Source: Dyadobacter frigoris (lineage in GTDB: Bacteria; Bacteroidota; Bacteroidia; Cytophagales; Spirosomataceae). From it: a stretch of DNA of 64,000 bases. Both the position numbers and the translations under genes were made by a program. Of the stretch, positions 1 to 8,078 are shown in pieces. How positions within the stretch are numbered: position 1 is the stretch's first letter; each line of letters opens with the position of its first letter. The stretch covers positions 124,001-188,000 of the forward strand of contig NZ_SZVO01000015.1 of the NCBI RefSeq assembly GCF_005280585.1, given 5' to 3'. The notes under the pieces were generated by a model, which ran no database searches, was not told the origin of the DNA, and saw nothing but the letters and a program-made list of their open reading frames with translations.

Positions 1-1
1 T

Positions 2-331
2 ACTTTGGCGGAAGCTTATCTAAACAAACAGGAACTTTCACCGGCTGATTTGAGCCTGCTGGCTAATCTTTGGGATGCCTACAAAAATGATAACCGTGAA
101 AAGTTCGGAGAACTGGTATTAGTCAAATCAGAAAATTTTCCTTTTCTAAATCAGGTTATTCAGGCTCAGCTTGATCGGAAAGATAATCGTCCCGAAAATG
201 TTTTGAAACAGATTATGACGGAAAAAGAAACGACTGATTTTAAAACGATTTTTCAGGAATTTGGCAAACGGGAAGGGATTTATGGATTTGGTGATTGGCA
301 GGTTGAAAAACTTTTGGAAAAGATAAAGTGA
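2..331 (+). CDS. DUF1835-type protein, C-terminal fragment (cut by window start)
   Basis: The reading frame is open from the first bases, so this is the last ~110 residues of a longer protein and the TTG at 5 is probably not a start. The visible part has a helical tail with LWDAYKND, FPFLNQVIQAQLDR and, near the end, a YGFGDWQ motif. From memory this matches the C-terminal half of DUF1835 proteins, where a LWxAY...FPxLxxAxxxHLxR segment is followed by an IYGFGDxQ end. The biochemical function of that family is unknown. It ends 7 bp before the convergent truA stop. Family assignment is by pattern recall only. Confidence 0.6.
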   Translation, partial: TLAEAYLNKQELSPADLSLLANLWDAYKNDNREKFGELVLVKSENFPFLNQVIQAQLDRKDNRPENVLKQIMTEKETTDFKTIFQEFGKREGIYGFGDWQVEKLLEKIK

Positions 332-338
332 GACTCAC

Positions 339-1073
339 TTATTCAGGATATCCGACTTCAACCAAAAATAAACCTTCCGCAGGGGCTTGTGCTCCTGCCT
401 TACTCCTATCCTGAACCTGAATAATTTTCTCAAAATCAACGATATTTTTTTTACCAGTTCCAACTTCCAGAAGCGTTCCGACCAAAGCACGAACCATTCC
501 CCGAAGAAAGCGATTTGATTTTATACTGAAAATAAGAATCCCATCTTTTTCAAACCAGCGGGCTTCCGAAATGTCGCAAAGAAAATTATTTACGCTCGTA
601 TGAATCTTGCTGAAACTTTCAAAATTCTTGTATTTCAAAAGCAACTCGGCCGCTTCATTCATCCGCTGAATGTCAAGCGGTTTATGAAAAATATGTGATT
701 CATTGATCAAAAAAGGATTTTTTCTTCTGATAATCCGATATTCATAACGCCGGTGTGTTGCATCAAAACGGGAATGAGCCGTTTCTTCAACCTGAAAAAC
801 ACGATGAACGGCAACATCAAAAGGCAATAAGCTGTTAAGGCGGTAAGTTAATAAATCACAATCCTTAACAGGTTGGTTACTATCAAAATGCGCATACTGT
901 TGTTCCGCGTGTACACCAGTATCAGTACGACTGCTGCCGACACTTTCAATCGTTTCCCTGAGAATAAGCGTAAGTGCTTCATCCAGTTTTTGCTGTACAG
1001 AAATAGCATTGTTTTGCTTCTGCCAGCCGCTGTAATTTGTCCCTTTGTAGCTGAATTCAATAAAATAGCGCAT
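339..1073 (-). CDS. truA: tRNA pseudouridine(38-40) synthase TruA
   Basis: Converts U38, U39 and U40 in the tRNA anticodon arm to pseudouridine in the cytoplasm. The 244-aa length is normal for TruA. The N-terminal FSYKGTNYSGWQKQ segment and the catalytic-loop motif SSRTDTGVHA with the nucleophile Asp51 are both present, as is the FLRGMVRALVGTLLEVG segment typical of the C-terminal half. The ATG at 1073 follows a TACTTTTG promoter box by only 4 nt, so the mRNA may be leaderless. It is convergent with the fragment upstream and diverges from glnS. Confidence 0.97.
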   Translation of the reverse strand: MRYFIEFSYKGTNYSGWQKQNNAISVQQKLDEALTLILRETIESVGSSRTDTGVHAEQQYAHFDSNQPVKDCDLLTYRLNSLLPFDVAVHRVFQVEETAHSRFDATHRRYEYRIIRRKNPFLINESHIFHKPLDIQRMNEAAELLLKYKNFESFSKIHTSVNNFLCDISEARWFEKDGILIFSIKSNRFLRGMVRALVGTLLEVGTGKKNIVDFEKIIQVQDRSKAGAQAPAEGLFLVEVGYPE

Positions 1074-1077
1074 AGCG

Positions 1078-1085
1078 CAAAAGTA
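1078..1085 (-). promoter_or_regulatory. TACTTTTG -7 box for truA
   Basis: On the minus strand TACTTTTG is followed by CGCT and then the truA ATG. It matches the Bacteroidota -7 consensus TAnnTTTG, but I see no good TTG -33 element at the usual distance. If used, transcription would begin at or next to the start codon. Confidence 0.5.
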
Positions 1086-1273
1086 AGAGAAAGTAGTGAA
1101 TTTACCTTTTTGAGATTGAAAGTAAAGAATTAATAAAGCGTAGAATCACGCACGGATTTGTACTTTTTTGTGTTGATAAAGATTCAGAATATTCTAAAAA
1201 CTACTTTGTCAATATAAATTTGGCAACAGAATGCTGAATTAAAGACAGATTTCACGCAAAGAACACAAATTAT

Positions 1274-1304
1274 TTCGAGGTTGACGTGAAGAACATTAAC
1301 TTTG
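1274..1304 (+). promoter_or_regulatory. Candidate glnS promoter (TTC-N20-TAACTTTG)
   Basis: TAACTTTG at 1297-1304 is a full match to TAnnTTTG and has a TTC (consensus TTG) 20 nt upstream at 1274-1276. It would start transcription near 1311, which fits the ATG at 1332 and excludes the in-frame TTG at 1302 as start. A second box, TAAATTTG, lies at 1215-1222. Confidence 0.5.
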
Positions 1305-1331
1305 ACAATTGAAATATATTTCCAGTACTGT

Positions 1332-3005
1332 ATGATTACGGAAGAGAAAAAAGAAGAGAAGAGCCTGAATTTTATTGAAGAGATCATTGAGGCGGACCTG
1401 CAAGCGGGTAAGTACAAGGAAATTGTAACCCGTTTCCCTCCTGAGCCGAACGGATATCTTCATATCGGGCATGCTTCAAGTATTTGTCTGAATTTTGGAT
1501 TGACAAAAAAATTTCCGGGCTATACCAACCTGCGATTTGACGATACAAATCCAACAACAGAGGACACCGAATATGTTGAAAGTATTAAAAATGATATTCG
1601 CTGGATGGGTTTTGAATGGCAGAACGAACTTTACGCTTCTGACTATTTCGATACATTATACGATTATGCTGTAAGGCTGATCAATATGAATCTGGCTTAT
1701 GTTGACGATTCCACTTCCGAGGAAATTGCTACCTTGAAGGGAACACCAACAGAACCTGGAAAAAATAGTCCGTTCCGTGACCGTACGATTGAAGAAAATC
1801 TGGCTCTTTTTGAACAGATGAAAAATGGTGATTTCCCGGATGGAAGTCACACACTTCGTGCGAAAATTGATATGGCGCATCAAAATATGCTGATGCGTGA
1901 TCCGATTTTATACCGTATCAAACATGCACATCATCACCGGACAGGCAACAAATGGTGCATTTATCCGATGTACGATTTTGCCCACGGACAAAGTGATTCT
2001 ATTGAAAACATCACGCACTCACTGTGTACGATGGAATTTATTCCTCACCGTGAGTTGTACGACTGGCTGATTGAAAAGCTGGAAATATATCCGTCACATC
2101 AATATGAATTTGCTCGTCGTAATCTGAATTATACGGTAACTAGCAAAAGAAAATTGTTGCAACTTGTTCAGGATGGCCACGTAAATGGCTGGGACGATCC
2201 GCGTATGCCAACCATCAGCGGTTTACGCAGAAGAGGTTACACACCGGCTAGTATCCGCGAATTCTGTGACCGTATCGGTGTAGCACGTCGTGAAAATATG
2301 ATCGATGTAGGTTTGCTGGAATTTTGTGTGCGTGAAGATTTGAACAAAACTTCATTACGCAGAATGGTCGTTCTTGATCCTTTGAAACTGGTGATCACCA
2401 ATTTCCCTGAAGATCTTTCTGAAACCTGCATTACTGAAAATAATCCGGAAGATATCGCGACAGGCATGCGTGAGATTCTTTTTACCAAAGAGATTTTCAT
2501 AGAGCGTGAGGATTTTATGGAAGTTCCGTCTAAAAAATATTTCAGATTGGCACCCGGCAAAATGGTCCGTCTGAAAGGCGCTTACATCATTCAGGCTGAT
2601 TCTGTTGTGAAAGACGAAAATGGCGAGGTTACCGAAGTTCATTGTACGTATGTTGAAAACAGCAAAAGCGGACAGGATACTACGGGAATTAATGTTAAAG
2701 GAACTTTGCACTGGGTTTCTGCCAAACATGGTATTCCGGTTGAAGTTCGTTTGTATGACCGTTTGTTTTCTGTTGAAAATGTTGCGTCGGAAGAAGGTGA
2801 TTTCAAAGAATATATGAACCCGGATTCATTAAATATTATTACGGGATATGCTGAACCGTCATTAGCAGAGGCGCAACCAGGTGAATCATTCCAGTTTTTA
2901 AGAAAAGGTTATTTCGCTGCTGATCCGGATGGAACGGCTGAAAAGCCTGTTTTTAATCGTACGGTAACTTTGCGTGATAACTGGGCGAAGGCTGGGGAAA
3001 AGTAG
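1332..3005 (+). CDS. glnS: Glutaminyl-tRNA synthetase
   Basis: Charges tRNA-Gln with glutamine using ATP in the cytoplasm. From the ATG at 1332 the product is 557 aa. It has the class I signature [17 protein letters not shown] with HIGH at residues 44-47, the GlnS/Glt[29 protein letters not shown] segment, and the KMSKS equivalent TSKRK at 270-274, followed by the beta-barrel anticodon-binding domains. The long [12 protein letters not shown] and YAEPSL stretches are typical of GlnS and not GltX. The 1302 TTG start is rejected because a TAACTTTG box overlaps it. Confidence 0.96.
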   Translation: MITEEKKEEKSLNFIEEIIEADLQAGKYKEIVTRFPPEPNGYLHIGHASSICLNFGLTKKFPGYTNLRFDDTNPTTEDTEYVESIKNDIRWMGFEWQNELYASDYFDTLYDYAVRLINMNLAYVDDSTSEEIATLKGTPTEPGKNSPFRDRTIEENLALFEQMKNGDFPDGSHTLRAKIDMAHQNMLMRDPILYRIKHAHHHRTGNKWCIYPMYDFAHGQSDSIENITHSLCTMEFIPHRELYDWLIEKLEIYPSHQYEFARRNLNYTVTSKRKLLQLVQDGHVNGWDDPRMPTISGLRRRGYTPASIREFCDRIGVARRENMIDVGLLEFCVREDLNKTSLRRMVVLDPLKLVITNFPEDLSETCITENNPEDIATGMREILFTKEIFIEREDFMEVPSKKYFRLAPGKMVRLKGAYIIQADSVVKDENGEVTEVHCTYVENSKSGQDTTGINVKGTLHWVSAKHGIPVEVRLYDRLFSVENVASEEGDFKEYMNPDSLNIITGYAEPSLAEAQPGESFQFLRKGYFAADPDGTAEKPVFNRTVTLRDNWAKAGEK

Positions 3006-3106
3006 ATAACTGCTGGCTGTTGGCCATTAGCTTTTCTGCAAATAAAGCTGGCTTGGTTAGCATACCGAAACGCATTAAAATTAAAACATTAGTAAATTGT
3101 AGTTTT

Positions 3107-3249
3107 CAATCCCGAAGGGATGTTATTATTATAGAAATTGAGAAACAAAATACGCTCCAAAACCCCGAAGGGGTGAAATATCACCCCTTCGGGGTTTTGG
3201 AAATTCTAAAATTTCACTTCTCCTATAATAATATCAGTCCTTCGGAGTT
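3107..3249. repeat. Nested palindromic repeat element (CCGAAGG/CCTTCGG type)
   Basis: Outer arms at 3107-3134 and 3223-3249 are imperfect inverted repeats, each with a CCGAAGG-type core and a TTATTATTATAG-like flank. Between them is a perfect 21-bp stem (3156-3176 with 3181-3201) around the loop AATA, again built on CCCCGAAGGGG. The unit lies between glnS and the hairpin terminator at 3318. It has no gene; a frame across it (3020-3283) is just the repeat read through. Similar elements are scattered in Bacteroidota genomes, from memory. Confidence 0.8.
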
Positions 3250-3317
3250 AAAATATTTTCATGCCTCTACCTGGCTTGGTTAGAGATTTAGAAGAATTTA
3301 TATATCCACTTCGTTTG

Positions 3318-3357
3318 AAAACGTCGTTTGCTTGAAAAAGTGAACGACGTTTTTTTT
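3318..3357 (+). terminator. Rho-independent terminator
   Basis: Arms AAAACGTCGTT (3318-3328) and AACGACGTTTT (3343-3353) form an 11-bp stem with a 14-nt loop, followed by a run of T. It is probably the original glnS terminator, now about 310 bp from the glnS stop because the palindromic unit sits between. Confidence 0.75.
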
Positions 3358-3470
3358 GCTGATCCTGACAAATACTATTCCGTACAAAAATCACCAAAGA
3401 ATAATTCTTCCCAACCCTGATTAAATTTCAATTAAACACTCCATATAATTAGATTGGTTTTAAATAATAC

Positions 3471-3501
3471 TTGCAATGCTAAAACTTACGATTTATCTTT
3501 G
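3471..3501 (+). promoter_or_regulatory. Promoter TTG-N20-TATCTTTG
   Basis: TTG at 3471-3473 and TATCTTTG at 3494-3501 fit both Bacteroidota promoter boxes with normal spacing. Transcription would begin near 3507, about 30 nt before the GTG start of the next gene. Confidence 0.6.
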
Positions 3502-3536
3502 TAACAGATTTCAAGGTCATATAAATATCAGTTGCA

Positions 3537-3884
3537 GTGAATAACCCGAATGAATTGTTCAGTACCTCCAAAGGTTTTAGCTTTCAGTGTGATAAAAGTT
3601 CAAGAATTGTAATTCATTTTGGAGAGATGATCGCTTCATTTCGTATCCAGGATTTTTTGAACTTCCGTCGTTTGGTTAACAATATTGATATAAAAAGCAG
3701 ATTATTTGACCTTTCTGATGAATCTGATTTTGAATTTGTTGAAGCTCCCCAACTTAATATCAATCAGAAACTTACCCTTTGCGAACTGATCCAGCTAAGA
3801 GAACTTGTGAACGGAACGCACTTCGCAATTGAACTTAATTCTCTTCTTCATACAATTCTTTACGTAGAACAAGAATTAGTCTAA
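3537..3884 (+). CDS. Small hypothetical protein, DUF6686-like
   Basis: 115 aa with a GTG start. The layout (FSFQCDKSSRIVIHFGEMIASF near the N-terminus, then LNFRRLVNNID and a C-terminal helix) recalls the DUF6686 family of Bacteroidota. Members normally have a CxxC-like pair and a QLAFG motif; here only one Cys (in FQCDKSS) remains and the motif is VIHFG. No membrane segment or signal peptide is visible. It precedes the ferritin gene on the same strand with ~110 bp between, so a link to iron or stress is possible but unproven. Confidence 0.6.
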   Translation: MNNPNELFSTSKGFSFQCDKSSRIVIHFGEMIASFRIQDFLNFRRLVNNIDIKSRLFDLSDESDFEFVEAPQLNINQKLTLCELIQLRELVNGTHFAIELNSLLHTILYVEQELV

Positions 3885-3933
3885 ATAGCTGACGCCCTTC
3901 ATATTAGACCAATTCCAAATTTATAGCTTCGTC

Positions 3934-3963
3934 TTGTTATGCCGAACTTTCCTTTGATATTTG
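3934..3963 (+). promoter_or_regulatory. Weak candidate promoter for ferritin gene
   Basis: TTG at 3934-3936 and GATATTTG at 3956-3963 (one mismatch to TAnnTTTG), spacing 19 nt. It would start transcription just after 3966, which supports the ATG at 3997 over the in-frame upstream ATTTG start at 3961. Confidence 0.35.
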
Positions 3964-3996
3964 TGCTTATTACTTCAAAAGATAAACACGAATACC

Positions 3997-4521
3997 ATGA
4001 GAGATCTACTTAGAGCCCGCACTTCTTTAAAAGAAGAGATAGAAATATTATTAAACAACCAGGTTAAGATGGAAGCAGAAGCATCAGCTAAATATTTGGC
4101 TATGGCTTCATGGTGCGACCGTAACGGTTACAGAAACAGCGCTGCATATTTCCTTAAACAATCCGACGAAGAACGCGGACATATGTTGAAAATTTTCAAC
4201 TACATCATGACTGTTGGCGGAACTGCGGTTTCTCCTGAAGTTCCTGCCGTAAAACAAGAATTTGCTTCATTCAGAAGTGTATTTGAAGCGGCTCTTCAAA
4301 GCGAAATTAATGTGACACAATCAATCAACCGTATTGTAACACAAACACGTCGCGAAGAAGATTATGCTACTGAAACTTTTATGCAGTGGTTTGTAAACGA
4401 ACAAATTGAAGAAGAAGACAACGCTCGTCGCGCTATCGAACTTTTTGATGTGATCGGTGAAGAAGGAACTGGTCGCTACCACATCGACAAAGCAGTTTTG
4501 AAATTGACATCAGAAAACTAG
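3997..4521 (+). CDS. Non-heme ferritin
   Basis: 174 aa, the usual ferritin length. It stores iron as ferric oxide inside a 24-subunit cytoplasmic shell. Compared with E. coli FtnA the ferroxidase ligands are kept: Glu26 in KMEAEAS, Glu59 and His62 in DEERGHM, a central Glu in LQSEINV, and the later WFVNEQIEEED segment. I chose the ATG at 3997 (MRDLLRAR) because the longer frame from 3961 overlaps the promoter. A strong terminator follows the stop, so it is transcribed alone. Confidence 0.93.
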   Translation: MRDLLRARTSLKEEIEILLNNQVKMEAEASAKYLAMASWCDRNGYRNSAAYFLKQSDEERGHMLKIFNYIMTVGGTAVSPEVPAVKQEFASFRSVFEAALQSEINVTQSINRIVTQTRREEDYATETFMQWFVNEQIEEEDNARRAIELFDVIGEEGTGRYHIDKAVLKLTSEN

Positions 4522-4544
4522 AATTATAAAAAATAAGCTTATTC

Positions 4545-4579
4545 AAATAGCCGCATCTTCACGATGCGGCTATTTTTTT
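4545..4579 (+). terminator. Ferritin gene terminator
   Basis: A 13-bp stem, AAATAGCCGCATC (4545-4557) with GATGCGGCTATTT (4563-4575), loop TTCAC, followed by a T run. Confidence 0.9.
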
Positions 4580-4616
4580 GTTTCAAGATTTATAATTCAG
4601 TTAAAATTTGGAATTC

Positions 4617-4630
4617 AATTGTATACAATT
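4617..4630. promoter_or_regulatory. OhrR operator palindrome
   Basis: AATTGTATACAATT is a perfect 14-bp palindrome 26 bp before the ohrR start. It has the TACAATT/AATTGTA half-sites known for OhrR operators such as that of Bacillus ohrA. A further half-site-like TTACACAATTAA follows at 4636-4647. This suggests autoregulation of the ohrR-ohr unit. Confidence 0.7.
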
Positions 4631-4656
4631 TAATTTTACACAATTAATAATGAGAC

Positions 4657-5103
4657 ATGGAACTTCTAAAATTATCTAATCAGCTTTGTTTTCCGCTTTA
4701 TGCTTTATCCAGGAAAATAACCAGCCACTATTTGCCTCTTCTCGAAAAAATCGGACTGACTTATCCTCAATATCTGGTTATGATGGTCCTTTGGGAGGAA
4801 GATTCCGTTTCTGTAAAAGAACTTGGACATAAACTTATGCTTGATTCCGGCACGCTTTCTCCTTTATTGAAAAAACTGGAAGACCGCGAACTGGTTATTC
4901 GTAAAAGACTTAAAGAAGACGAACGTGTTGTGATTATTACATTGACAGAATCGGGAGAACAATTAAAAGAAAGTGCTTCCCTGATTCCGGAACAGATAAA
5001 ATGCAGTCTTGAACTTACGGATAAAGAAATGCGTGAAATGAAAACGCTGGCCACTGGTCTGCTTGAAAAGATCAACCAAATTGAAAAAGTACATAGTAAT
5101 TAA
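4657..5103 (+). CDS. ohrR: MarR-family organic-peroxide sensor OhrR
   Basis: 148 aa, winged-helix repressor that leaves DNA when organic hydroperoxides oxidise its N-terminal cysteine. The diagnostic Cys is at residue 11 in NQLCFPLYALSRKI, equal to Cys15 of B. subtilis OhrR. The LTYPQYLVMMVLWEE segment, recognition helix region SGTLSPLLKKLEDRELV and wing RKRLKEDERVVIITLTE are all OhrR-like. There is no extra C-terminal cysteine, so it belongs to the 1-Cys type. It lies 29 bp upstream of ohr, likely as one operon under the operator at 4617-4630. Confidence 0.93.
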   Translation: MELLKLSNQLCFPLYALSRKITSHYLPLLEKIGLTYPQYLVMMVLWEEDSVSVKELGHKLMLDSGTLSPLLKKLEDRELVIRKRLKEDERVVIITLTESGEQLKESASLIPEQIKCSLELTDKEMREMKTLATGLLEKINQIEKVHSN

Positions 5104-5132
5104 TTGAATAACCCACTAAAAACCAAATCAAA

Positions 5133-5573
5133 ATGATCAACGCAATATATACCGCCACAGCAACAGCCACCGGCGGAAGAAATGGAAAAGTAACTTCATC
5201 TGACGGAGTTTTGGATCTGGAAGTTCGTATCCCAAAAGAAATGGGCGGTGCAAATAATGATTATACCAATCCGGAACAATTATTCGCCGCAGGGTATGCA
5301 GCTTGTTTTGACAGTGCTTTAAGTTTGATCATCAAGCGCAATAAAGTGACAACGAGAATGACAACGGTTACTGCACATGTAGGAATCGGCAAAGACGAAG
5401 CAGAAGGTTTTGGCTTGGTCGTTACCCTTGAAGCTAATATTCCTGGTGTTGAACAATCGGTTGCTGACGATCTTATTGCACAAGCACATCAGGTGTGTCC
5501 GTATTCAAACGCAACACGCGGAAACGTTGAAGTGACGCTTAAAACGACAACAAACGAATTGGCAGCTCAATAG
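5133..5573 (+). CDS. ohr: Organic hydroperoxide resistance protein Ohr
   Basis: 146 aa thiol peroxidase of the OsmC/Ohr family that reduces organic hydroperoxides in the cytoplasm. Both redox cysteines are visible: Cys58 in AAGYAACFDSAL and Cys122 in VCPYSNATRGN. The TNPEQLFAAGYAAC block with the conserved Glu is present. Position right after ohrR fits the classical peroxide-inducible pair. Confidence 0.96.
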   Translation: MINAIYTATATATGGRNGKVTSSDGVLDLEVRIPKEMGGANNDYTNPEQLFAAGYAACFDSALSLIIKRNKVTTRMTTVTAHVGIGKDEAEGFGLVVTLEANIPGVEQSVADDLIAQAHQVCPYSNATRGNVEVTLKTTTNELAAQ

Positions 5574-5593
5574 AAATGTAAATTCTGTGGTAT

Positions 5594-5628
5594 AAAAAAA
5601 CCGTTTGCACGTTGCATACGGTTTTTTT
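5594..5628. terminator. Bidirectional terminator between ohr and GNAT gene
   Basis: A-run plus ACCGT (5594-5604) pairs with ACGGT plus T-run (5618-5628); an inner TGCA/TGCA can extend the stem. It sits between two convergent genes and has A and T runs on both sides, so it can serve both. Confidence 0.8.
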
Positions 5629-5648
5629 GTTATGTTCTAATTTGAGAT

Positions 5649-6200
5649 TTATTTCTTCGGAAGCAATGAATACACTTCCACATCCAGAAATTTTCCTTCA
5701 AAATAAGTATACTCTTTAAAGTAAGCCTCCTTCACAAATCCATGTTTTAACACCAGATCCGAAGATGCTTTATTATCCGGATGAATCATCGCTTCAATGC
5801 TGTGAAAGTGTAATTCTTCAAATCCGAATTTCAAAACTTTCTCCAAAGCTTCATTCATGTATCCTTTGTACCAATAACCCGGATCAAGAGAATAACCCAC
5901 TTCACCTCTGTAATTTTCCTTATTAATTCTTGGATAACCAACCGTCCCGATCATCTGACCCGAATCTTTCAGCGTGATTGCCCACGAAATACTGATTCTT
6001 TGTTCATACAAATACTGATAATTCTTAACCAGATCTTCTGCCTGAATTTTCAAATAAAGCAATGGTCTTGCGATATATTGCATAACCTCTTTTTTGCTCC
6101 GCTGATGAAAAATATCACTTACAAAATCCATTGAAATCGCTTTCAATTTTAGCCGTTCAGTTTCAAGAACGGGGAAGGTATCGAAATTAAATGTGAGCAT
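5649..6200 (-). CDS. GNAT N-acetyltransferase, RimJ/RimL type
   Basis: 183 aa. Acetyl-CoA-dependent transferase of the RimJ/RimL/ribosomal-protein group: it starts with the typical PVLETERLKLKAIS and has GTVGYPRINKENYRGEVGYSLDP followed by KGYMNEALEKVLKFGFEEL, HSIEAMIHPDNKAS and the LKHGFVKEAYFKEYT end. The usual acyl-CoA loop (Q/R)GxGxA is reduced to YKGYMNEA, common in this subgroup. Substrate is not predictable. It lies 24 bp downstream of another GNAT gene, likely co-transcribed. Confidence 0.88.
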   Translation of the reverse strand: MLTFNFDTFPVLETERLKLKAISMDFVSDIFHQRSKKEVMQYIARPLLYLKIQAEDLVKNYQYLYEQRISISWAITLKDSGQMIGTVGYPRINKENYRGEVGYSLDPGYWYKGYMNEALEKVLKFGFEELHFHSIEAMIHPDNKASSDLVLKHGFVKEAYFKEYTYFEGKFLDVEVYSLLPKK

Positions 6201-6224
6201 GGAAAATTACCAGTTCATGTAAAT

Positions 6225-6707
6225 TTATAGTTTAAGGTACATAATAAAAGCATCAACATAGCCAAGTCTCAGGTGATTAAAACCATCAGGAATCGTCCCG
6301 ATAATTTCAAAACCAAATTTTTGCCAAAGTTTAACGGCAACTTTATTGGTACTCACAACCAGATTGAACTGCATGGCCAAAAAGCCAAATTTGCGCGCTT
6401 CCATAAGTGAATGCTCGCAAAGCAGATTTCCGATTCCTCTTCCCTGCGCCTTCGGATGTACCATGTACGAAGCGTTTGCAATATGTGATCCCAGATCAAT
6501 CTGGTTGGGTTTGATAATATAAGTACCCAGAATCTCTCCGTTTTCTTCCAAAACATAGGTGTCCATATAAGGCGAAAACCAGTGTTTGTCCAGATCTTCT
6601 TTTGCTGTATCGGGAGCAAAGACATAAGTATCACCCGTTTGAATTACCGCTGTAAATATTTCCCACACCTCATGACGGTCCTGATCAATTGCCTTTCTGA
6701 TATTCAT
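6225..6707 (-). CDS. GNAT N-acetyltransferase
   Basis: 160 aa. Full GNAT fold: N-terminal IRKAIDQDRHEVWEIF, motif A YMVHPKAQGRGIGNLLCEHSL with an intact QGRGIG acetyl-CoA loop, and VSTNKVAVKLWQKFGFEIIGTIP before a C-terminal aliphatic tail. The sequence is close to phosphinothricin/amino-acid acetyltransferase-like proteins but the substrate is unknown. It is first in a two-gene set with the next GNAT gene downstream. Confidence 0.88.
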   Translation of the reverse strand: MNIRKAIDQDRHEVWEIFTAVIQTGDTYVFAPDTAKEDLDKHWFSPYMDTYVLEENGEILGTYIIKPNQIDLGSHIANASYMVHPKAQGRGIGNLLCEHSLMEARKFGFLAMQFNLVVSTNKVAVKLWQKFGFEIIGTIPDGFNHLRLGYVDAFIMYLKL

Positions 6708-6767
6708 AAAATCAATTCAATTAATGTTAAAAGTACTGTAAGCTGACTTACTTTTCAGCTACAACAA

Positions 6768-8039
6768 TCAAGCCACAGGCTTATACGTATAAACCGTGTA
6801 TGGATAAATCCTATTGGCCACGAAGCGCGAAATAAGACAGGCGATCAATATAGGTATAAATAGAATGTAATTATCTGCAATGGCACAAACCAGGAAAATG
6901 GAAGTCAGCGGTGCGTGAATACTTCCGCTTAAAACAGCAGCCATTCCAATCACAATAAAATTGAGTGGAATAAGATTAAGATGAAAAAAATGATTGAGCG
7001 TCATTGCTGTAATCAAACCCAGAAATGCGCCAATAAATAAGCTGGGAGCAAAAACGCCGCCGTCACCACCCACACCAAGTGTCACAGAGGTGGCTATTGG
7101 TTTTAAAAACATGACAAATAAAAGTGGTAAAAGCAGAAGAAGATCAGTGGGCTGTGAAATAATGGTCAGGTTTTTGATTCCGGCATAACCTTCACCATAT
7201 AAACTTGGGAAGAAAAAAATCATAGTCGAAATTATCAGCGACCCCGCCATAATTTTGACGTAATCATTTTTAATAGAACCAAAGAAGTTTTTGAAAAACA
7301 AGACACTTTTGGTTAGCAAGACAGAATTGAACCCGGCCAGGATCCCTAATAATATAAAATAAGGCAAAGCTTCTTTGTGCCAGATGGTTACGTGGAAATC
7401 AAAAACCTGTTTGTAGAAAAAATATTTTGTCAACAAAAAAGACGTCATGATTGCGGTTGTAACGGCTGCAATATGTGTCTTTTTTCTTCGGCTCGTGAAA
7501 ACCTCAAATGCAAACATAAACCCTGCAATGGGTGCATTGAACAACGCGGTTACACCGGCGGCAAGTCCGGCACAGATTAGATCCGTCCGGTATTTATTCA
7601 GGTTATCAATTTTATGACTGGATAATGCTCCGATAGATGCAGTAGCGACAACTGTGGAAACTTCAATTCCTGTCGATCCTCCAAAAATGACGGTAAGCAA
7701 TCCATTAAAATAATGCGAAGGAATTTTGTATGCGGGCAAAGTTTTTCCATTTCTAACAATGGAATCCATGACTTCCTTTATTCCCTTGTTAGGCTTGTTT
7801 CGAAAAAGAAAATGCCGCAAAATATGAATTGTCGTAAAACCAATCAGAGGCAAAAAGAAAATAAGATATTGATTTTCACCAAGCCGGTGCAGAAAATCAT
7901 GTTCATAATGTTCTGTGATCACTTTTAAGGTATCCGCTATCAAAGCTGCAAAAACACCGATTATTGCCGCTGCACCCAATACTGTAATTGTCCTTTTTGC
8001 TTTTTTTTGACGATAAGGAGATATAACACTTGTATTCAT
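6768..8039 (-). CDS. ClC-family chloride channel/transporter
   Basis: 423 aa, about ten membrane segments. It moves chloride (or fluoride/other anion) across the inner membrane, either as channel or H+-coupled exchanger. The GVGGDGGVFAPSLFIGAFLG block is the third ClC selectivity motif (GxFxP). The gating glutamate is Glu126 in GGSTGIEVST, where most ClCs have GREGP, so this is a divergent EriC-like subgroup. The NAPIAGFMFAFE motif is also ClC-like. No C-terminal CBS domains. Downstream of, and on the same strand as, the HPP gene. Confidence 0.9.
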   Translation of the reverse strand: MNTSVISPYRQKKAKRTITVLGAAAIIGVFAALIADTLKVITEHYEHDFLHRLGENQYLIFFLPLIGFTTIHILRHFLFRNKPNKGIKEVMDSIVRNGKTLPAYKIPSHYFNGLLTVIFGGSTGIEVSTVVATASIGALSSHKIDNLNKYRTDLICAGLAAGVTALFNAPIAGFMFAFEVFTSRRKKTHIAAVTTAIMTSFLLTKYFFYKQVFDFHVTIWHKEALPYFILLGILAGFNSVLLTKSVLFFKNFFGSIKNDYVKIMAGSLIISTMIFFFPSLYGEGYAGIKNLTIISQPTDLLLLLPLLFVMFLKPIATSVTLGVGGDGGVFAPSLFIGAFLGLITAMTLNHFFHLNLIPLNFIVIGMAAVLSGSIHAPLTSIFLVCAIADNYILFIPILIACLISRFVANRIYPYTVYTYKPVA

Positions 8040-8078
8040 ATTGTTGATTTGTAAAACTAAAATACCCGTCCTGAGAAT

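Noticed and set aside
1302-1331. Earlier TTG start for glnS
   Set aside because: A TAACTTTG promoter box overlaps it and the ATG at 1332 fits the family start.
3020-3283. 87-aa open frame after glnS
   Set aside because: It lies across the nested palindromic repeat; its peptide is only the translation of the repeat.
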